From: Thalassobacillus cyri
GTDB taxonomy: Bacteria > Bacillota > Bacilli > Bacillales > Halobacillaceae
Assembly: GCF_900107755.1 (NCBI RefSeq)
Contig: NZ_FNQR01000004.1
Location: 62,001 to 126,000, forward strand
Reading direction: 5' to 3'
DNA length: 64,000 nucleotides
Both the position numbers and the translations under genes were made by a program. Within the stretch, counting starts at the first letter, position 1, and each line of letters begins with the position of its first letter. The notes under the pieces are model-generated. The model had not been told where the DNA came from. It was given only the letters and a program-made list of their open reading frames with translations, and made no database searches. Positions 10,531 to 18,322 of this stretch are shown here, in pieces.

Positions 10531-11024
10531 TAACTATTGTAATCGAAGAAGAAGAAGTGTCGAGAAACACTCATGGGGAGCATTTCACTCTGACCATTAG
10601 ACTGGGTATGACTTTTTCATTTCTGAATGTAGGTGAGGTAATTACCTCCATCGCGCCACCTGGTGCTTCTATTATGGTGCTTTGTTACGAGGACTTTCAA
10701 GAGTACGAAAAACCCGTGTTAATCACGGGGGCGAAAGAACACTGCTCTCCCTAGGTGATGGGCGGTTGTCTTGAAACGCATAATCATTCAGATTCTGAGG
10801 TGGTCACCTTATAGCTACTCTTTTCTTGAGAGACCGGCCACACAAGTCTCAAATATAAGGAGGATGCAAGACTACTATCCTTTAATCTTCCAGCTCATCA
10901 AGGTATCGTATATAATCCCAATTTGTTTATGTATTTGCCTCAAAAAGGGCAGGGAGATCCTCAAAGAGCTGCAAGAAATCTTTATTGAAACCTTTTAAAT
11001 GAAGATTTTTATATGTACAAGAGG
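10531..11024 (+). other. Intergenic stretch with possible decayed coding DNA
   Basis: This 494-base stretch has no convincing intact gene. Two short open frames (10557-10754 and 10771-10998) lack family features. In another frame, 10830-10988 reads as 52 residues ending in a stop, including LPAHQGIVYNPNLFMYLPQ and DPQRAARNLY, which look protein-like but have no start codon or ribosome binding site. It may be the tail of a degraded gene. A small hairpin, CCCGTG-ttaat-CACGGG, lies near 10709-10727. I could not identify the family. Confidence 0.3.
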
Positions 11025-11053
11025 CGAGCAGATAAAAAATCTGCTCGTTTTTT
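11025..11053 (+). terminator. Terminator before the hpa genes
   Basis: CGAGCAGA pairs with TCTGCTCG across a 7-base AT loop, followed by TTTTTT. It isolates the hpaG operon from upstream transcription. Confidence 0.92.
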
Positions 11054-11141
11054 CATGTTTTTTAGCGAATATTTAACATATAAAAACCAAGTTATCTCTA
11101 TTAATCACATGCAGTATACTTTTTTGATATACATATCTTAC

Positions 11142-11162
11142 TTTATAAATATTTCTAATATA
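11142..11162 (+). promoter_or_regulatory. AT-rich motif shared with the hpaE promoter region
   Basis: This 21-base AT-rich segment matches 16636-16656, upstream of hpaE, with only two differences (TTTATArATATTTyTAATATA). Both copies lie about 80-125 bases before the first gene of an hpa operon. It may be the operator of the LysR regulator encoded between the two operons, or a common promoter element. Confidence 0.45.
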
Positions 11163-11240
11163 TCCGGTAAAGTGTTACTTTGTAATCAATAGATTGTTCT
11201 GAAAAATTGGAATATTAGCTAAATAAAGGGGAGAGTCTTA

Positions 11241-11969
11241 TTGCCATACGTAAAAAGTCATTTTGCTGGCTCTGCGCAAGCAACAATGACAAAGTTGCAA
11301 TCTATCGAAGCAAAGCTGGAAAAAGCCTTTAACCCACCTGTATCCGGCACGGTCTATGGTACCTTGCTTAATTACAAAGGAAGTCTTGAAAAGATGGGCG
11401 ATGCCTTGAATGAAGCCCCCTATAAAGCTCCTCCCAAAGCCCCTATTTTATATATCAAGCCAATTAATACACTGCTGGGTCATAAAGGGGAGATACCGAT
11501 GCCTTCTAATGCTGCGGAACTGGTGATGGGTGCAAGCATAGGACTGGTAATAGGCAAAAAAGCCACAAAGGTTAAGGCAGAAGAGGCTTTAGACTATGTA
11601 GAGGGTTATACGGTTGTCAATGATGTAAGCCTACCGCACGAAAGTGTATTCAGGCCGGCGGTAAAAGAAAAAGCACGGAACGGATTTTGTCCGATTGGTC
11701 CCTGGGTGGTTGAAAAAGAAGCGGTAAACCATATCGGTGATGTAAAGATCAACGTGTATATCAATGGAGAGTTAAAACAGCAAAATAACACAAAAAATCT
11801 CATTAGAACTGTCCCTGTCCTGCTTCAGGATGTAACTGAGTTCATGACTTTGAGTGAGGGAGACGTGCTGATGATTGGTATACCCGAGAATCCGCCGATA
11901 GCTTCCCGGAATGATACGGTACGGATCGAAGCCGAAGGGATAGGTGTCTTGGAAAACACAATCAAGTAG
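11241..11969 (+). CDS. hpaG1: HpaG1, FAH-family decarboxylase/isomerase of homoprotocatechuate pathway
   Basis: A 242-residue fumarylacetoacetate-hydrolase-family protein resembling the N-terminal half of HpcE/HpaG. In the meta-cleavage pathway HpaG decarboxylates 5-oxopent-3-ene-1,2,5-tricarboxylate and isomerises the product. Motifs ILYIKPINTLLGH, ELVMGASIGLVIGKKA and GYTVVNDVSLPHES are visible. A less acidic metal site than in HpaG2 (the E-x-E is blurred to ELVMGA) suggests it may be the non-catalytic partner, which is inference. TTG 11241 is preceded by AAAGGGGAGAG. It is followed by HpaG2 and HpaF in one operon. Confidence 0.88.
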   Translation: MPYVKSHFAGSAQATMTKLQSIEAKLEKAFNPPVSGTVYGTLLNYKGSLEKMGDALNEAPYKAPPKAPILYIKPINTLLGHKGEIPMPSNAAELVMGASIGLVIGKKATKVKAEEALDYVEGYTVVNDVSLPHESVFRPAVKEKARNGFCPIGPWVVEKEAVNHIGDVKINVYINGELKQQNNTKNLIRTVPVLLQDVTEFMTLSEGDVLMIGIPENPPIASRNDTVRIEAEGIGVLENTIK

Positions 11970-11992
11970 TAGATGAAGTCTGGGGGGATTTG

Positions 11993-12730
11993 ATGAAAAC
12001 AGCACGTGTCGCTTATGAAGGGGCTATCCATTTAGCAATTGCCACGGATAATGGCATAGAACTGGAAAATGGTAAACAAGTATTTGAGGAAGATATGGTG
12101 TGGCTGCCGCCTGTCGAACCAAAGACATGCTTTGCTCTTGGCCTGAATTATTTTGATCATGCCAGTGAGCTTTCTTTTCATGCACCGGAAGAACCGCTTG
12201 TTTTTCTGAAAGGAACGAATACTTTTATCGGACATCTTGGTGTAACGAAACGTTCTGCGGATGTGACGAATATGCATTATGAATGTGAACTGGCTGTTGT
12301 AATCGGCAAACAGGCGGACCATGTTTCTAAAGAACATGCGTTGGCCTATATATCTGGTTATACCATTGCGAACGACTATGCTTTTCGTGATTATTTGGAG
12401 AATTATTACCGTCCTAACCTGCGTGTCAAAAATCGTGATGCCAGTACACCCCTGGGACCATGGTTTGTTGATGCGGAAGATGTGCCAGATCCGATGAACT
12501 TAAAACTGCGTACGTATGTGAATGGGGAAGTCGTCCAGGAAGGTTCCACAAAGGATATGATTTTTGATGTACCAACGTTAATAGCGTATTTAAGCAGCTT
12601 TATGACATTAAATCCAGGTGATGTGATTTTGACGGGAACTCCTAAAGGTACGGTGGATACGAAAGTAGGGGATGAAGTAGTTACAGAAATAGAAGGACTG
12701 GGCCAATTGAAAAATACCATTGTCGAGTAA
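11993..12730 (+). CDS. hpaG2: HpaG2, 2-hydroxyhepta-2,4-diene-1,7-dioate isomerase / OPET decarboxylase
   Basis: A FAH-family enzyme of 246 residues matching the catalytic half of HpcE. The metal-binding glutamates appear in MHYECELAVVIGKQA and an aspartate in GYTIANDYAFRDY. The sequence ALGLNYFDHASEL and LTGTPKGT near the C-terminus are typical. ATG 11993 has GGGGGGA 5 bases upstream; TTG 11990 is possible. Together with HpaG1 it converts the tricarboxylate intermediate to the dienoate in the cytoplasm. Confidence 0.9.
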   Translation: MKTARVAYEGAIHLAIATDNGIELENGKQVFEEDMVWLPPVEPKTCFALGLNYFDHASELSFHAPEEPLVFLKGTNTFIGHLGVTKRSADVTNMHYECELAVVIGKQADHVSKEHALAYISGYTIANDYAFRDYLENYYRPNLRVKNRDASTPLGPWFVDAEDVPDPMNLKLRTYVNGEVVQEGSTKDMIFDVPTLIAYLSSFMTLNPGDVILTGTPKGTVDTKVGDEVVTEIEGLGQLKNTIVE

Positions 12731-12742
12731 GGGGAGATAGCA

Positions 12743-13123
12743 GTGCCACACGTCATATTGGAATATACCGACAATCTTTCTACCCATATAGATATCCAAC
12801 AGCTGGTAGAAAGAATTAATCACGCATTGGCCGCAAAGAGTGATACCTTCCCGATTGGCGGTATCAGGGTCAGGGCATACAAAACCACTCATTATAGGAT
12901 TGCTGATGGGAAAGAGAATGATGCTTTCGTCCATGCCGTCCTGAAAATTGGGAAGGGGCGTAGCGAAGAAGAAAAGAAAGAGGCTTGTGAAGCGGTTTTT
13001 GATACCCTGACCTCGTACTTTGAGGATTATTCTAACAATCATTACTTAGCACTATCGCTTGAATTAGTAGAGTTCCAGCATGCCACCTATAAATCGAATA
13101 ACATCCATCAACGGTTTACATAG
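12743..13123 (+). CDS. hpaF: 5-carboxymethyl-2-hydroxymuconate delta-isomerase
   Basis: A small 126-residue enzyme starting with M-P, so that proline becomes the N-terminal catalytic residue as in the tautomerase superfamily. PHVILEYTDNL at the start, IGGIRVRAYKTTHYRIADG and AFVHAVLKIGKGRSEEEK are characteristic of HpaF/CHMI. It isomerises 5-carboxymethyl-2-hydroxymuconate to the substrate of HpaG. GTG start at 12743 with GGGGAG upstream, 12 bases after hpaG2. Confidence 0.93.
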   Translation: MPHVILEYTDNLSTHIDIQQLVERINHALAAKSDTFPIGGIRVRAYKTTHYRIADGKENDAFVHAVLKIGKGRSEEEKKEACEAVFDTLTSYFEDYSNNHYLALSLELVEFQHATYKSNNIHQRFT

Positions 13124-13263
13124 CGGATGAATACCTGAACAGGGTGAGATAGACAGGTTACCAGATTTAAAAGAAAAGCTAGCCTGCTGGGTCTGGAAAA
13201 TTCCTGAATATTGTCTGCATGAACTATTTTTTAATAGAGTTTCTACTATTTTCACTGTATTTA

Positions 13264-13277
13264 TGTAAGCGTTATCA
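13264..13277 (+). promoter_or_regulatory. CcpA cre site before the symporter genes
   Basis: TGTAAGCGTTATCA matches the cre consensus TGWAARCGYTWNCW at every position. It lies 29 bases before the small accessory peptide of the symporter, a position where CcpA would repress transcription when a preferred sugar is present. Confidence 0.75.
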
Positions 13278-13305
13278 CTTTACTAAATTTATAAGGAGGA
13301 ATACT

Positions 13306-13422
13306 ATGTTAGGTTTTGAAGACTTTTGGGTCGGGATTGTCTGGTTTGGGACTATTTTAGCTCCGCTTTTTTGTGTAGCTTACGGTGCAGTCATGTTGAA
13401 TAGGGGAGGCGAACAAGAATGA
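13306..13422 (+). CDS. Small accessory membrane peptide of the symporter
   Basis: A 38-residue peptide with one hydrophobic helix (GIVWFGTILAPLFCVAYGAV), the FEDFW start and a short charged tail. ATG 13306 has AAGGAGGA 7 bases upstream, and its stop overlaps the start of the symporter gene by 4 bases, so the two are co-translated. Short single-pass peptides encoded directly before sodium/solute symporters are a known pattern (symporter small accessory proteins). A longer in-frame reading back to 13219 lacks a binding site and runs through the cre site. Confidence 0.85.
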   Translation: MLGFEDFWVGIVWFGTILAPLFCVAYGAVMLNRGGEQE

Positions 13423-15020
13423 ATCTGGCTATCCTGATTCCCCTTGTGATTCTTTATATTGGCATTATGTCTGGACTTGCTTATTATGGGTACAAAAAGA
13501 CCGTGACACAGGAAGATTATTTGATTGGTGGAAGAAATACAAATCCGATCATTATGGCGCTATCCTATGGAGCTACTTTTATCAGTACTTCGGCTCTCGT
13601 CGGGTTCGGTGGTGTCGGTTCCGTATTTGGGATGGGACTATTGTGGCTCGCGTTTTTAAATATCGTATTGGGGATATTCGTTGCCTTTGCCGTTTTTGGC
13701 AGACGGATAAGGAAAATGTCTATGACGATGAATGCTACCACTTTCTCGACTTTCCTTGGCAAACACTATGAATCTAAATTTATTACGATCTTCTCTGGTA
13801 TCATGATTTTCGTTTTCATGCCTGCCTACACCAGCATTGTATTAATAGGAGGCGGCAGGTTCGTCCAGGAATCGCTTTCCATGAATTTTAATGTTGCTTT
13901 ACTATTGATCGCATTGATTGTCATGGCATATGTCATATCCGGGGGAATCAAAGCAGTCATGTATACCGATGCCTTCGGTGCCATCATCATGCTGGTCGGG
14001 ATGGCTATATTCCTGGTACTGACCTATCATGCTGTCGGTGGTGTAGTAGAGGGGCATAATGCATTAAAAGCGTTATCGAGTATGGTACCGGATGAGATGG
14101 CTGCCGGCGGCCACAATGGCTGGATGAGTATGCCTGCATTCGGATCGCCGATGTGGCTCACATTGGTTACTACCCTTATCATGGGTGTCGGTATCGGCGT
14201 ATTGGCGCAGCCTCAACTGGTGATGCGTTCGATGACTGTAAAAAATGACAAAGCGCTCTATCGTTCCATGATTGTGGGGTCGGTTTTCATATTCTTTATG
14301 ACTGGCGCCGCTTTTATGATTGGCCCGTTAAGCAATGTATATTTTATGGAGACTGCCGGTCAACTGGCTATTCAGACAGCTGGAGGAAACACGGATTTAG
14401 TCATCCCTAAAATGATTAATTCCCTAATGCCCGATTGGTTTGTTTACTTATTCACCCTTACGCTCATTTCTGCTACCATTTCAACCGTAAGTTCTTTGAT
14501 TCATGTCCAGGCGGCCTCCTTCAGTGAAGATATACTTAGCACTTTAGGGGTCAAGCGGGTGTTATGGAATAAAATCAGACCGGCACGATTAGGAGTAATC
14601 ATTGGTGTTGTACTTGCTATCCTGTTAGCTTATATCCTGCCCGGAGGTATTATTGCTCAATCGACAGCATTTTGGTTCGGAATCTGTGCAGCAGGATTTT
14701 TGCCATCCTTAGTAGGAGCTTTGTTTTGGAAAGGCGCTTCTAAAAAGGGAGCGGAGGCAAGTGTTATTACCGGATTCGTGGCAAGTATACTCGGATTTCT
14801 ATTTTTGAAAAGTTCTCAGTCTACAGCCTTTGGACTATCTCAATTATTGTTTGGCAAGGACTTTTTACTTCCTTTCCCATGGACCCATATTGATCCATTG
14901 ATGTATTCCCTTGCATTGTCTTCGGTAGTTTTTATTGCTGTAAGTTTGAAAACAAAAGCTTCGGAAGATAGAACAAATAAAGAGTGGGAACAGAAAGAAA
15001 TAAAAGCTGCTCAGCAATAG
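13419..15020 (+). CDS. Sodium/solute symporter, probable 4-hydroxyphenylacetate uptake
   Basis: A 533-residue membrane protein of the sodium:solute symporter (SSS) family with about 13 hydrophobic segments. Family features include YLIGGRNTNPIIMALSYGAT near the N-terminus, GLLWLAFLN, and VISGGIKAVMYTDAFGAIIM in the middle. The close similarity to pantothenate- and aromatic-acid-type members is an impression. Lying between HpaF and the LysR regulator, it is the natural candidate for uptake of 4-hydroxyphenylacetate or 3,4-dihydroxyphenylacetate, driven by sodium; substrate is inferred from context. Confidence 0.88.
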   Translation: MNLAILIPLVILYIGIMSGLAYYGYKKTVTQEDYLIGGRNTNPIIMALSYGATFISTSALVGFGGVGSVFGMGLLWLAFLNIVLGIFVAFAVFGRRIRKMSMTMNATTFSTFLGKHYESKFITIFSGIMIFVFMPAYTSIVLIGGGRFVQESLSMNFNVALLLIALIVMAYVISGGIKAVMYTDAFGAIIMLVGMAIFLVLTYHAVGGVVEGHNALKALSSMVPDEMAAGGHNGWMSMPAFGSPMWLTLVTTLIMGVGIGVLAQPQLVMRSMTVKNDKALYRSMIVGSVFIFFMTGAAFMIGPLSNVYFMETAGQLAIQTAGGNTDLVIPKMINSLMPDWFVYLFTLTLISATISTVSSLIHVQAASFSEDILSTLGVKRVLWNKIRPARLGVIIGVVLAILLAYILPGGIIAQSTAFWFGICAAGFLPSLVGALFWKGASKKGAEASVITGFVASILGFLFLKSSQSTAFGLSQLLFGKDFLLPFPWTHIDPLMYSLALSSVVFIAVSLKTKASEDRTNKEWEQKEIKAAQQ

Positions 15021-15023
15021 TAA

Positions 15024-15064
15024 AAAAGCCACAACATTCCTTGCAAGTGGAATGTTGTGGCTTT
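15024..15064. terminator. Bidirectional terminator between symporter and lysR
   Basis: A perfect 17-bp stem (AAAAGCCACAACATTCC and its complement, loop ttgcaagt) has A residues on its left and T residues on its right, so it can stop transcripts from both convergent genes. Confidence 0.93.
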
Positions 15065-15068
15065 TGTT

Positions 15069-15983
15069 TTATATGCCGACTTTATCGAGCGCGTTTTCCG
15101 ATTGCTCTTTGAGTGTATGGATGAATCGTTGAGCTGCTTTTGACAGATAACGATCTTTATGCCAGATGACTACCGATTCCGCTTTGATATTGATATCAGA
15201 AAAGGCATAGCTTTGGATATTATTGAATGAAAACGCATGCAGCGTAGATTCGGGAACAATCGTAGCACCCATCCCTTCTGAAACTAAAGAAAGGAGCATG
15301 GTTGGGTCGGGAGCTTCACAAATAACATTGGGTTCGATTCCATGGTTACGTATTTCGTCGAGTATCAGCTCATATTGGCCTGATCCTTTTATCCGGTGAA
15401 GCAGCATTAAAGGGATGTCTTTTAGAATATTAAATCCTACATATCCTTCCCCCACCTTATCCAGGTTCCAGGAATCCGGTGCGACTAGAAGATAGGGCTC
15501 GGATGGAAGCGGGAGCATATCAAATTCTTCGTATTGAAGCGGCAGACGAACAACGGCCAATTCAATTTCCCGATTAAGGATGCACTCTTCCAGAAGTGAC
15601 GTATCCCCTTCACGAAGCTGGTAGGATACATCAGGATTCTCGGCTTTGAAATGGTGTAAAGTGGTGCGTAGAAATGAAAAACAGGACTTGTTCGATCCGA
15701 TATGCATGGTCCCTCGGATCCCTTCGCTTGTTTCGTGCACTTCAATTAATGCTTCTTCAAAGTCAGATAAAATTTTACCTGATTTTTCATAGAGTATTTC
15801 TCCTGCTTTTGTCAATTCCAGACTACGTCCCTGGCGATCAAACAGTTTCAAATCGAGTTCGTCTTCTATCATTTTGATTTGCTGGCTTAATGGTGGCTGG
15901 GCCATATGTAGTTTTTTAGCTGCTCGTGTCACTTGTTTTTCTTCGGCAACAGCCCGGAAATATCGTAATTGTTTTAAATCCAT
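15069..15983 (-). CDS. LysR-family transcriptional regulator of the hpa genes
   Basis: A 304-residue LysR protein: winged helix-turn-helix in residues 1-60 (VTRAAKKLHMAQPPLSQQIK, then LDLKLFDRQGR) and a two-lobed effector-binding domain from residue 90. It is transcribed away from the hpaE operon and towards the symporter, lying between the two hpa transcription units, so it is probably their aromatic-acid-responsive regulator. The start is supported by AAGGAGG on the minus strand. The AT-rich motif at 11142 and 16636 is a candidate target. Confidence 0.9.
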   Translation of the reverse strand: MDLKQLRYFRAVAEEKQVTRAAKKLHMAQPPLSQQIKMIEDELDLKLFDRQGRSLELTKAGEILYEKSGKILSDFEEALIEVHETSEGIRGTMHIGSNKSCFSFLRTTLHHFKAENPDVSYQLREGDTSLLEECILNREIELAVVRLPLQYEEFDMLPLPSEPYLLVAPDSWNLDKVGEGYVGFNILKDIPLMLLHRIKGSGQYELILDEIRNHGIEPNVICEAPDPTMLLSLVSEGMGATIVPESTLHAFSFNNIQSYAFSDINIKAESVVIWHKDRYLSKAAQRFIHTLKEQSENALDKVGI

Positions 15984-16069
15984 CTCATTCCCTCCTTATT
16001 TGTTAAATCTCCTTGTCGATCTTACATTTTAAGTACCTTAATGACGCAGTCTCAGTTTTGAGCAAGTTG

Positions 16070-16234
16070 GGTCCGTTGCCATGAGAGGAAGGGGATGGTC
16101 TGGGAAACGACTCGCTTTCCTGCGGGGGACCTGGCAAGCTTCCTCGAGCTGCGCTCTGCGGGATCTCGCCTAGCCCCTTCTCCCGCGGGAGTCTCGCCGT
16201 TTCCCTGCCCATCCATTTTTGTAATTAACGGACC
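16070..16234 (-). repeat. Bacillaceae-type GC-rich intergenic repeat, copy 1
   Basis: This 165-base element begins with GGTCCGTT and ends with AACGGACC, and has an inner inverted pair (GGATGGtctGGGAAACG against CGTTTCCCtgcCCATCC). On the minus strand it resembles the element at 16367-16485: an opening GGGAAACG, CGAGACTCCCGCGGG, a G-rich core and a closing CGTTTCCC. It is GC-rich against its surroundings and has no coding content. I recall elements with 'gagactcctgcggg' and 'cccgcggaaag' as frequent in Bacillaceae genomes. Confidence 0.7.
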
Positions 16235-16366
16235 TTTCAAAAGGAGAATGAGTGTATAGCTAAAATCTTCTTCCTAATGAAATAAAGGATGTAAAGGCTT
16301 AAAGTCTTCTTTGTATTATCATGGGGCAGTTTCCACAAATGAGATTTCGAGAACTTTTAATGGCAA

Positions 16367-16485
16367 GGTTCGGTGGGGAACGTCGAGACTCCTGCAGGAT
16401 GAAAATGACAGGTGAGACCCCGAAAGACGAAGTCTGAGGAGGCTCAGCGCATGCCCGCGGAAAGGAAGGCGTTCCCCGCCGGACC
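16367..16485 (+). repeat. Bacillaceae-type GC-rich intergenic repeat, copy 2 (inverted relative to copy 1)
   Basis: A 119-base element whose ends (16367-16382 and 16470-16485) pair over 16 bases with only two G-T wobbles, so a transcript would fold into a long closing stem. The interior carries CGAGACTCCTGCAGG, GTGAGACCCCG and GCCCGCGGAAAGG. It is oriented opposite to copy 1, about 130 bases away, in the leader region of hpaE. Confidence 0.7.
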
Positions 16486-16635
16486 GTTATTCAGACAAAC
16501 ATCTCGGAATCGAGTCTTCGACTCTACGTGTATAAGCCTCTTATGAAAAATCGTCAACAACGTTTAACAAAACCTATTCTAATCACCCAGAGTAAAAACT
16601 TTTTCTGATATATCAAAAAGATATAGAAATAAGAT

Positions 16636-16656
16636 TTTATAGATATTTTTAATATA
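16636..16656 (+). promoter_or_regulatory. AT-rich motif shared with the hpaG1 promoter region
   Basis: Second copy of the 21-base AT-rich motif found at 11142-11162. It lies 124 bases before the hpaE start codon. Nearby TGATATA segments also occur at both loci. Confidence 0.45.
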
Positions 16657-16712
16657 CTTTAGGCTGTGATAATTTGAATATACAGAGTTTATTGAAAATT
16701 TGCAAATTTATT

Positions 16713-16726
16713 TGTAAGGGTTTACA
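16713..16726 (+). promoter_or_regulatory. Cre-like palindrome before hpaE
   Basis: TGTAAGGGTTTACA has TGTAA and TTACA arms and differs from the cre consensus at the central C. It precedes hpaE by 54 bases. Further on, AGTCACC and GGTCACT (about 16731-16755) form an imperfect inverted pair that could be a specific operator. Confidence 0.45.
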
Positions 16727-16779
16727 ACATAGTCACCTTAGCTAGATGGTCACTATCTCATTATAGGAGGAGGAAAAGA

Positions 16780-18300
16780 ATGAGCAGTGTAAATGTGGTT
16801 ACCGAATCCCGGCAAAAACTCCAGGCTGCTGTGAAGGATGTCAAATTATATATTGATGGGGCATTTGTGGATGCTGAATCAAACGAAAAGTTTGACAATA
16901 TCGAGCCGTTCACGAATGAAAAAATCAACGCAGTAGCTTCTGGTGGGAAAGCAGATATTAATAAAGCTGCCATGGCAGCAAGAAAAGCGTTCAAAGGGGA
17001 GTGGGGAAAGCTTCCTCTCCAGGATCGACTGGATTATATTCATAAAATTGCAGATGCCATTGATCGTCATGTTGATGAACTGGCTCCACTTGAATCATAT
17101 GACACAGGGCTTCCGATTTTCCTTACTAAAAAGATGGTCAGCCGGGCTTCTAAAAACTTCCGCTTCTACGCAGAAATGGTTTCCAGCCGGATGGTGGGAG
17201 ATGCATATCAGGTCGATGATCAATTTTTGAACTATACCATTCATAAGCCTGTAGGAATTGCCGGGCTGATTACCCCGTGGAATGCACCGTTCATGCTGGA
17301 AACATGGAAAATTGCTCCAGCGCTTGCTACAGGAAATACAGTGATTTTGAAACCGGCTGAATGGTCCCCGCTTACCGCTAATAAATTAGCGGAAATCATC
17401 GATGAAGAGGTCGGGCTTCCGGCGGGGGTGTTCAACGTCGTCCATGGTTTCGGGGAATCAGCTGGAGCCTCTTTAGTCGCACATGAAGATGTAGAGCTTA
17501 TCTCTTTCACAGGGGAGACAGCAACAGGGTCAGAAATCATGAAAAACGGTGCTGACTCGCTGAAACGCTTTTCGATGGAATTAGGCGGGAAATCCCCAAT
17601 CATCATTTTCGATGACGCTGATTTAAATAGAGCTTTGGATGCCTGCACCTGGGGGATTTTCTCCTTCAACGGCGAACGTTGTACCGCAAACTCCAGACTT
17701 TACATTCATGAAAATGTGGCAGATGAGTTCATCAGCGCTTTGAAAGAAAGAGTAAAAAATATCATAGTGGGAGATCCATTGGATGAAGACACCCAAGTCG
17801 GCCCATTAATCCATACCAACCATTACGAAAATGTAAAAGGTTATATTGAACTGGCAGAGCAAGAAGGTTGCGAAGTCTTCCAGGGAAATGTTCCTGAAGA
17901 GCATAGGAAAGGAAATTATATCCCCCCGACCATTCTGCTACACGCTGATAACTCCATGCGGGTGGTTCAGGAAGAAGTGTTCGGACCAGTACTTGCGGTT
18001 ATGACATTCAAAGATGAAGAAGAAGTCATTGAGAAAGCCAATGATGTCAGATATGGACTGGCTGGTTATGTATGGACAAAAGATATCCAGCGCGGCCACC
18101 GGGTATCCCAGGCGGTAGATGCCGGGATGCTCTGGATCAATTCACAGAATGTCCGTGACTTACGTACGCCATTCGGAGGTTCTAAACATAGCGGAATCGG
18201 CAGAGAGGGCGGTTACTATGCCTTTGAATTCTATACCGAAATGCAAGTCGTCCATGTAGCACTTGGAGATCACCGGATTCCACAGTTCGGTAAAAAATAA
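16780..18300 (+). CDS. hpaE: 5-carboxymethyl-2-hydroxymuconate-semialdehyde dehydrogenase
   Basis: A 506-residue NAD-dependent aldehyde dehydrogenase. TPWNAPFMLETWKIAPALA is the nucleotide-fold entry, FSMELGGKSPIIIFDDA contains the catalytic glutamate and FSFNGERCTANSR the catalytic cysteine. The close of the protein, FGGSKHSGIGREGGYYAFEF, is typical of HpaE and related semialdehyde dehydrogenases. GGAGGAGG lies before ATG 16780. First gene of an operon with hpaB, hpaD and hpaC; in the pathway it oxidises the ring-cleavage product made by HpaD. Confidence 0.92.
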   Translation: MSSVNVVTESRQKLQAAVKDVKLYIDGAFVDAESNEKFDNIEPFTNEKINAVASGGKADINKAAMAARKAFKGEWGKLPLQDRLDYIHKIADAIDRHVDELAPLESYDTGLPIFLTKKMVSRASKNFRFYAEMVSSRMVGDAYQVDDQFLNYTIHKPVGIAGLITPWNAPFMLETWKIAPALATGNTVILKPAEWSPLTANKLAEIIDEEVGLPAGVFNVVHGFGESAGASLVAHEDVELISFTGETATGSEIMKNGADSLKRFSMELGGKSPIIIFDDADLNRALDACTWGIFSFNGERCTANSRLYIHENVADEFISALKERVKNIIVGDPLDEDTQVGPLIHTNHYENVKGYIELAEQEGCEVFQGNVPEEHRKGNYIPPTILLHADNSMRVVQEEVFGPVLAVMTFKDEEEVIEKANDVRYGLAGYVWTKDIQRGHRVSQAVDAGMLWINSQNVRDLRTPFGGSKHSGIGREGGYYAFEFYTEMQVVHVALGDHRIPQFGKK

Positions 18301-18322
18301 ATATTTTAGGAGGAATGAGCGT

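Noticed and set aside
10557-10998. Two open frames of 65 and 75 codons
   Set aside because: No binding site, odd composition, and a different frame in the same DNA looks more protein-like.
16003-16240. Two short minus-strand open frames
   Set aside because: They fall in the structured intergenic repeat and are low-complexity, rich in R, P and S from its GC content.
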